Assembly (NCBI GenBank): GCA_003510345.1
Contig: DOMW01000140.1
Location: 1 to 19,510 of the forward strand
Direction: 5' to 3'
Length of the DNA stretch: 19,510 bases
DNA from: Clostridiales bacterium
GTDB taxonomy: Bacteria > Bacillota > Clostridia > Christensenellales > Christensenellaceae
The position numbers and the translations under genes are program-made. The notes beneath the pieces were generated by a model. That model was not told the origin of the DNA. It made no database searches and saw nothing but the letters and a program-made list of their open reading frames with translations. Positions 14,464-19,510 of the stretch are shown here, one piece after another; positions within the stretch are counted from its first letter, which is position 1, and each line of letters starts with the position of its first letter.

Positions 14464-16997
14464 ATATCGCGATCGATATACAGCCGCTGGTTTCCGTATC
14501 GAAAGTACGGGGAATCGGCACGTATACAAAAGGGCTTTTAAACGCGTTGTTCCGGCTGGATACAAAAAACAGGTATTTTCTGTTTAACATGTTCGTGGAA
14601 GAAGAACTAGGTGATATCATAAAATATGGAGACAATGTGAGCCACCATTATTTCCATATGGGTAAAAAAGCCTGCCTGCTGGAACACAAGGATTATGCAA
14701 AAGATGCTTCCGATGAAGAATATGAGGCGTTGATCTGCGCACTGTACCAGCGCTTTATCCGGGAAAACCAGATAGAGATCTTCTTTATTACCACTACACT
14801 TGATTACTGGTGCAGTTACAAGAGAGAGTGGTTTTCTGGTGCGTGCGTCGTTGCCATGGTATATGATGTGATCCCGTTGCTTTTTTCGGATATCTACCTG
14901 ACTACCGGCGCCGCAAAGGAGTATTATGCCGACGCGATCGAGTTTTGGAAAAGCGCAGACAAGCTTCTGGCCATTTCGCAGTCTGTGAAAGACGACCTTG
15001 TGGAGTATCTGGGGATCGATCCCGCAAAGATTGACGTTATCTACTCAGGGTATGATACCAGTTTCGCGGAAGGCCAATACACAGAAGAAGAAAAAAAGGC
15101 GCTTTACAAAAAATTCGGTATCAACAAGAAATACCTGCTGTTTCCGACCGCGCCGGACTACCGAAAAAACCTTTTGCCCACGCTGGAAGCGTTTGAGGCG
15201 CTTCCCGGAAACCTGAAGTCGGCGTATCAGTTTGTCGTTACCGGCTGGATCGATGACCCTTTATATTATCCGCTTATGAAACGGCTGGAAGAACAAGGCA
15301 TGCAAAGCCGTATCAAAATTACGCGGTATGTGTCGCATCATGAATTGATGATATTTTATAAAAATGCGTCCCTCCTCGTCTTCCCTTCACTGTACGAAGG
15401 GTTTGGCCTGCCGGTCATGGAAGCTTTTTCCTGCGGATTGAACGCTGTTACATCAAACAATTCCAGTTTGGGGGAAATAGCGGCGGGCGCGGCTGTGCTG
15501 GTAGACCCATACTCTGTGCAAAGCATTACCGAGGGTGTGGAAAAAGCGCTTTGCGGTTTTGATTTCTCCGTATTCGAGCGCGCAAAAAATGAGCGGCTTA
15601 AACAGTTTACCTGGGAAAACACGGCACGCGCGGCGTTGCCCGCGCTTACGGAAAGAAAACCTGCCCCGCGCGCCCAAAAACGCAAGCTAGCGTATTTCGC
15701 GCCGATGGGCACGCGTAACCTTTTCCTCAGGCAAAGCTACGCCGATTTGATGGAGGCGCTTTCTCTTTACTATGACGTCCATGTGTTTTGTGAGGATACC
15801 GCTGCCCTGCCGGAAGGGATACGGGCGCATCCGGCGGGCGCGTTCCAGTCGTATGCGTCACAGTTTGAAGAGCGATTATATCACGTTTCGGACGAGCCGG
15901 ACAGCATGTACCTGTTGCCTTGGCTTGCCGCGTACCCCGGAACGGTTGTGCTGCATGACGCGCATATCCATCAAAGCGCGTACCGTTATTTTGTGGAGCA
16001 GAAAGACGACAGGCAGGCATATTATGGGTTGCTGCGGCGTGAGCTTAAAAACGCGAGGGAAATCATAGCTATGATGGAAAGTGGCCCGGAAGCGGCGGAT
16101 AAAGTCATACGGGAACTTCCGCTTACCGGGTTTATCACAGCGGGTGCGAAAAAACTGGTGGTAAACAGCATTGCCCTGCGCAATGAGCTCATGGAGGAAG
16201 ATCTCGGCGGGCTGCGGCTTTACGCGGTCCCCTATCAGAGGGCGGAACACGCCACCGCAGACGGGAACAGCCAGAAGCTTGTTTATGCCGTGGCGGGACT
16301 GACGTGTATAGAAGGCCTGTATCCCGTTCTTTGTGCACTCGCCCATCCTTTTTTTGCGGATGGCGCGCTTGCAGCGGCTCTTAGCGGCGACATCACGGAG
16401 GAAGCGGTGCTTCAAGCCGCAAAAGAGTGTGGTTTTGTCGGTGCGATTACGTTTGTGGGGCCGGATGCGCACAACCGTTACGTGGAAACGGCGGATGTGT
16501 GCGTCGTTTTGCCGAGTGTGGATCTGCGTGCGCATGCCGGGTGGTTTTTTGAATTGCTTGCGCGGGCAAAAAGTGTGGTATCGCTCGACGGCAGTGCGCG
16601 CGGCCTTGCGGATGAAAGCTGTCTCTCCATCATAGATTATAACGATCAGGCCTATCATTTGCGCGTAGAGCTTGAGCGGTTGTTGGCCGATGAAAAAACG
16701 ACCGCATACCTGCATGGAAACCTGCGGCGTTTTCTTGACGCGAAAAGAGAATGCTGCCGCATTGCCGGTTTTGTATCGCAACCACTGCGCCCTGTTTTGA
16801 CAGAGGCGCTCATCCGGCGTATTTACCTGCGCGACCTTTGGCCGCGCGGTTATACGGAAAAAGACGAGCTTGCAAAAATCGCGGTAACGCTGGATTATAT
16901 TCAGAACGGAACGGCGGCGGATGTGCGGAGCCTCATGGATAAGACCTATTGTGGGGATGTCGCGGAAAACGAAACGGAAACAAAGGTGCCGACTTGA
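14460..16997 (+). CDS. Two-domain glycosyltransferase: active GT4 fused to a degenerate GT4-like half
   Basis: 845 residues, about twice a normal GT4. Residues 1-400 form a complete GT4: the N-terminal GIGTY loop, the donor-phosphate pair Arg235/Lys236 in PDYRKN, and E-x7-E Glu313 to Glu321 (EGFGLPVME). After a basic linker (about 398-408, PAPRAQKRK) a second GT-B-like half begins (KLAYFAPMGTRN). It resembles the GT at 10358-11734 (LAAYPGTVVLHDAHIHQSAY versus LLAYPGIVISHDVSMAEF; AKKLVVNS versus AKGVVVHS), but its Lys position is Glu618 and the first Glu of E-x7-E is Arg690, with Glu698 retained. The first half should be catalytic and the second is probably structural or acceptor-binding. The TTGA overlap couples it to the next GT. 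The frame is continuous through the junction, so this is a true fusion. Confidence 0.85.
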   Translation: MNIAIDIQPLVSVSKVRGIGTYTKGLLNALFRLDTKNRYFLFNMFVEEELGDIIKYGDNVSHHYFHMGKKACLLEHKDYAKDASDEEYEALICALYQRFIRENQIEIFFITTTLDYWCSYKREWFSGACVVAMVYDVIPLLFSDIYLTTGAAKEYYADAIEFWKSADKLLAISQSVKDDLVEYLGIDPAKIDVIYSGYDTSFAEGQYTEEEKKALYKKFGINKKYLLFPTAPDYRKNLLPTLEAFEALPGNLKSAYQFVVTGWIDDPLYYPLMKRLEEQGMQSRIKITRYVSHHELMIFYKNASLLVFPSLYEGFGLPVMEAFSCGLNAVTSNNSSLGEIAAGAAVLVDPYSVQSITEGVEKALCGFDFSVFERAKNERLKQFTWENTARAALPALTERKPAPRAQKRKLAYFAPMGTRNLFLRQSYADLMEALSLYYDVHVFCEDTAALPEGIRAHPAGAFQSYASQFEERLYHVSDEPDSMYLLPWLAAYPGTVVLHDAHIHQSAYRYFVEQKDDRQAYYGLLRRELKNAREIIAMMESGPEAADKVIRELPLTGFITAGAKKLVVNSIALRNELMEEDLGGLRLYAVPYQRAEHATADGNSQKLVYAVAGLTCIEGLYPVLCALAHPFFADGALAAALSGDITEEAVLQAAKECGFVGAITFVGPDAHNRYVETADVCVVLPSVDLRAHAGWFFELLARAKSVVSLDGSARGLADESCLSIIDYNDQAYHLRVELERLLADEKTTAYLHGNLRRFLDAKRECCRIAGFVSQPLRPVLTEALIRRIYLRDLWPRGYTEKDELAKIAVTLDYIQNGTAADVRSLMDKTYCGDVAENETETKVPT
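16983..16988 (+). promoter_or_regulatory. Ribosome binding site fixing a TTG start
   Basis: AAGGTG lies 5 bases before TTG 16994. That TTG shares TTGA with the preceding stop and gives MKKICFVVQRYG, matching the start of the paralogous protein encoded next. Confidence 0.65.
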
Positions 16998-18199
16998 AAA
17001 AAATTTGTTTTGTCGTGCAGCGGTATGGGCGCGAAGTGAACGGCGGCGCGGAATACCTGTGCAAACTTTACGCCGAACAGCTGGCCGGTTATTATGACGT
17101 AACGGTGCTCACAAGCTGCGCTGTCGATTACCTCACGTGGGAAAATGAATACCCGCCGGGCGAGCAAACGGTGGACGGCATTAAAGTGATCCGGTATCCC
17201 TCGGTTTTACAGCGTGATATGTATACGTTTGTGCCAAATATGCAGCGCTATTACGCCAAAGACGACAAGGATTTTTACGACGACTTTATCTGGATGGAGG
17301 AAAATGGCCCCGTCTGTCCCGATATCTTTCGTTATATTAGGGAACATAAGCAGGAATATGACGTTTTTATCTTTGTATGTTACTTATATTACCCCACAAC
17401 ATTTTGCATGGGCGAGGTCGCCGAAAAAGCGATCCTCATTCCGACCGCGCATGACGAGCAGCCCATTCATGAATGTGAGATGTTTCAGGCCATATTCAGC
17501 GCGCCCGCCGGAATCATTTTCCTGACGGATGAAGAACGGCAGCTTGTGCACAAAAAATTCAATAACGCCCATATTCCCAGCGTGACCACCGGCTCGGGCA
17601 TTACGCCACCCGATGAGGAGCTGGTTGACGCGCATACGGAAATATTCCACAAAAACGGTTTGGAAAAAACAGATCCGTACATTGTCTACATCGGCAGGAT
17701 AGAGCAGGGAAAATCCTGTGGCCTTTTGTTTGACAGCTTTTTAGAGTACAAGGCAAAGTATGGCGACAAGCTGAAGCTGGTTCTTGCGGGTAAAACGAGC
17801 GAACATCTTTTGATCCCGGAGCACAGCGACATCGTATATGCGGGGTTTGTCAGCGAAGAAGAAAAATTCGCGCTGGTGAAAAACGCGGATGTACTGGTGC
17901 TTCCCTCACAAAATGAAAGCCTCAGCTTGGTGGTTTTGGAAGCAATGACCATGGGGGTTCCCGTTATTGTAAACGCAAATTGTGAAGTGCTGAAAGGCCA
18001 TATTGACAAAAGCGGCGGCGGCCTGTATTTTTATGACCAGCGTGAGCTTACCCTTGCGATCCGCCATCTGGTGGCGCACAGCGAAGCCCGCGCGGCGCTG
18101 GGGGAACGCGGAAAGGCTTATATGGATCGGACTTATTCATGGGATACAATCATTGGGAAGATACAAGAACTGATCGAAAAGGTGTGCGCTTATGCCTAA
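16994..18199 (+). CDS. GT4-family glycosyltransferase
   Basis: 401 residues from TTG 16994; the longer frame from GTG 16949 adds only residues overlapping the previous gene. The N-terminal domain has QRYGREVNGGAE (acceptor-side glycine-rich loop), a conserved TAHDEQPIHE segment and LTDEERQLV. The C-terminal domain has Arg235 and Lys240 in YIGRIEQGKSC and a complete E-x7-E from Glu308 to Glu316 (ESLSLVVLE), so it should be catalytic. Predicted to be a rhamnosyl-, mannosyl- or perosaminyltransferase of the exported glycan. Its stop lies inside the next gene (8-base overlap), and the two proteins are clearly related along their length. Confidence 0.88.
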   Translation: MKKICFVVQRYGREVNGGAEYLCKLYAEQLAGYYDVTVLTSCAVDYLTWENEYPPGEQTVDGIKVIRYPSVLQRDMYTFVPNMQRYYAKDDKDFYDDFIWMEENGPVCPDIFRYIREHKQEYDVFIFVCYLYYPTTFCMGEVAEKAILIPTAHDEQPIHECEMFQAIFSAPAGIIFLTDEERQLVHKKFNNAHIPSVTTGSGITPPDEELVDAHTEIFHKNGLEKTDPYIVYIGRIEQGKSCGLLFDSFLEYKAKYGDKLKLVLAGKTSEHLLIPEHSDIVYAGFVSEEEKFALVKNADVLVLPSQNESLSLVVLEAMTMGVPVIVNANCEVLKGHIDKSGGGLYFYDQRELTLAIRHLVAHSEARAALGERGKAYMDRTYSWDTIIGKIQELIEKVCAYA

Positions 18200-19370
18200 G
18201 AAAAAACTGTGCCTTGTGTGCGCGAGTTACGGATACCATTTTTCAGACGGTGCGGAGCAGCTTGCCGCGGCATACGCGCGCCTGCTTGCGCCCTGCTATG
18301 ATGTTTCCATACTGACGACAACTACGCACTTTGCGCACCAGTCGGAAAATTCCTTTATGCCGGGCGACTATATGTGGGAAGGGATACCGGTATACCGGTG
18401 TTATGTGCAAGAAGCAAAACAAGACCGCGCGGCGCTTTATGCCGATGTGCTGCAAAACCCTTATCACGATATGAAAGCAGCGGCGCTCTTCCTGCGCGCG
18501 GTTGGCCCGTATTCGCCCGACCTGCTGCAGTACCTTATAGATTACAGAAGTAAATATGACGCGTTTCTGTTTTTTGGCTGGCGGCATTACCACGCAACCG
18601 GCGGGCTTCCGCTCGTGGCTGGCAAGTCTGTTTTGATCCCCTGTGCCGACGCGGACGAATTGCTTATGAAATGTAACTATTTCCGCTACCTGCTCCACAT
18701 GCCGCGGGCGATCGTGTACCAATCGGAGGAAGAACGGGAATGGGTACAGGGATATTTCCATAACAAAAAAGTGAAAAGCAGCGTTGTGGGCTACGGCGCA
18801 CCGCAGGAAACGCCACCGCCGCTTTCCCCAAAGACATGCTATAAATACGCGCTTAACGCCCCGTACATCGTTGGGCATGTTTACGGCGAAGAGGACTGCG
18901 CGGCGCTGCTGGCGCATTTTTCCGTGCACAAACAACAGTGTCCGGTTGCCTTAAAGTTGTTGCTTTTGGGTGGCGCTTGTGCCGATATCCCTTTCACGGC
19001 CGATGTGACATACGCCGGGCGCATAGAGGAAACAGGGGAGGTGCTAGCGGGCGCGCGGGCCTTTGTTTCGGCATTCGGGGCGGCGCGGCAGGACAACATG
19101 GCGATTGACGCGATGCAGGCGGGGACGCCGCTTCTTTTGTGCGCCCGTTCCCCATTCTATAAACGGCTGGCCAGCGAAAGCGGCGCGGGGCTTACTTTTG
19201 AGACGGCGGAAGAATTCAGGGGTGCGCTTAATAAAATTTTATTGGAAAAAGATGCGGCGGATTCCTTTTCCGCAAACGGCCGCGCTTATGCCCGGGAAAA
19301 TAATGACTGGGCGCGCAGCCTGCCTGAAATAAGGAAGCTGCTTGACGGCGTATGCGGTAAGACGCTATAG
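18192..19370 (+). CDS. Degenerate GT4-like glycosyltransferase (probable pseudo-GT), paralogue of the preceding gene
   Basis: 392 residues. It mirrors the preceding GT: KKLCLVCASYGYHFSDGAE versus KKICFVVQRYGREVNGGAE, YDVSILTT versus YDVTVLTS, KSVLIPCADADE versus KAILIPTAHDEQ, YQSEEEREWV versus LTDEERQLV. The Arg and Lys of the donor site become His229 and Glu234 (GHVYGEEDC), and the E-x7-E pair becomes Ala298 and Asp306 (ARQDNMAID). No stop or frameshift interrupts it, so it is a maintained gene rather than decay. Catalysis of the normal GT4 type is unlikely. A partner or regulatory subunit for the preceding GT is the main inference. Start ATG 18192 overlaps that gene by 8 bases, so coupled translation is expected. 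Confidence 0.76.
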   Translation: MPKKKLCLVCASYGYHFSDGAEQLAAAYARLLAPCYDVSILTTTTHFAHQSENSFMPGDYMWEGIPVYRCYVQEAKQDRAALYADVLQNPYHDMKAAALFLRAVGPYSPDLLQYLIDYRSKYDAFLFFGWRHYHATGGLPLVAGKSVLIPCADADELLMKCNYFRYLLHMPRAIVYQSEEEREWVQGYFHNKKVKSSVVGYGAPQETPPPLSPKTCYKYALNAPYIVGHVYGEEDCAALLAHFSVHKQQCPVALKLLLLGGACADIPFTADVTYAGRIEETGEVLAGARAFVSAFGAARQDNMAIDAMQAGTPLLLCARSPFYKRLASESGAGLTFETAEEFRGALNKILLEKDAADSFSANGRAYARENNDWARSLPEIRKLLDGVCGKTL

Positions 19371-19376
19371 GGGGAG
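19371..19376 (+). promoter_or_regulatory. Possible ribosome binding site for a downstream gene
   Basis: GGGGAG directly after the last GT stop lies 8 bases before TTG 19385, the same arrangement as the two TTG-started GT genes upstream. Confidence 0.4.
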
Positions 19377-19384
19377 TGGCCTGC

Positions 19385-19510
19385 TTGCATTGTTTTGTAT
19401 TCGGGTCGGCAGTCGCGGCACATTGCTTGATGCCCATCGGAATCGTCGGGCGCATTCCCACTTCCTCTATTTCCCCCGTCTGGCGCGCGGGCGGGCGGCG
19501 AAGAATGATT
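19385..19510 (+). CDS. Possible 5' end of a further gene, truncated by the window end
   Basis: From TTG 19385 a frame of 42 codons stays open to the last base. It would begin MHCFVFGSAVAAHCLMPIG and contains an internal ATG at 19430 that could be the real start; GTG 19376 is in the same frame. The only support is the ribosome site, the operon position and the open frame; the translated sequence is not recognised. The segment is GC-rich and could instead be intergenic. Confidence 0.3.
   Translation, partial: MHCFVFGSAVAAHCLMPIGIVGRIPTSSISPVWRAGGRRRMI

Noticed and set aside
15876..16781. 301-codon open frame on the - strand
   Set aside because: Antisense to the second half of the double GT, whose + frame is continuous and alignable to another GT of the operon.
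19228..19461. - strand 77-codon frame at the right end, with an AGGAAG-like site upstream of its ATG
   Set aside because: More than half of it is antisense to the end of a GT-like gene with clear paralogy, and the translation shows no domain.

Overview
The window reads as part of a surface-polysaccharide (glycan export) locus from a bacterium of moderate GC content. All supported genes lie on the + strand and are tightly packed. Strong GGAGG-type ribosome sites, frequent GTG and TTG starts, and a large secreted subtilase with DUF4214 modules point to a Bacillota/Clostridia-type organism. That placement is an inference from style, not from a marker gene. The first 20 bases are a perfect (CCTAA)4-type repeat, the arthropod telomere unit. 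It carries stops in all forward frames and abuts an open reading frame, so it looks like a contig-edge or chimeric join. It may hint at an insect-associated metagenome.

Layout. (1) 19-2775: a 5'-truncated secreted subtilisin-like protease with a proline-rich N-terminal part, a prodomain, a complete Asp/His/Ser catalytic domain, an Fn3-like domain and four DUF4214 repeats. (2) 2783-2811: a good sigma-A-type promoter starting a long operon. (3) 2888-4831: gmd and rmd, giving GDP-4-keto-6-deoxymannose and then GDP-D-rhamnose. (4) 4821-6530: an FkbM-like methyltransferase-domain protein with a Gln/Met-rich heptad coiled coil. (5) 6527-8300: a NeuD/PglD/PerB-type acetyltransferase and a Per-type aminotransferase, probably giving GDP-perosamine and its N-acetyl form. 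(6) 8317-11734: three GT4-type proteins. (7) 11727-14011: Wzm/Wzt ABC exporter, Wzt having a C-terminal carbohydrate-binding-type domain. (8) 14029-14463: a small coiled-coil protein. (9) 14460-19370: a double-GT protein and two more GT4-type proteins. (10) 19371-19510: possible start of one more gene, cut by the window end.

How it fits together: GDP-mannose is converted by Gmd to one 4-keto intermediate, which Rmd and the aminotransferase/acetyltransferase pair then draw into D-rhamnose and (N-acetyl)perosamine. The GT4 enzymes assemble a D-rhamnose/perosamine-type glycan on the cytoplasmic face, a methyltransferase-like protein may cap or measure it, and Wzm/Wzt exports it. This resembles ABC-transporter-dependent O-antigens and the S-layer glycan loci of Gram-positive bacteria. 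No initiating transferase, ligase or GDP-mannose supply gene is visible here.

The most unusual signal is that three of the seven GT4 domains (8317-9324, the C-terminal half of 14460-16997, and 18192-19370) have lost the donor-phosphate Arg/Lys and the first Glu of the E-x7-E motif. Each still resembles a separate, motif-intact GT in the same operon. This gives three active/degenerate pairs, suggesting pseudo-glycosyltransferase partner subunits. A second signal is DUF4214 or DUF4214-like modules in three different proteins: the protease, Wzt and the FkbM protein.
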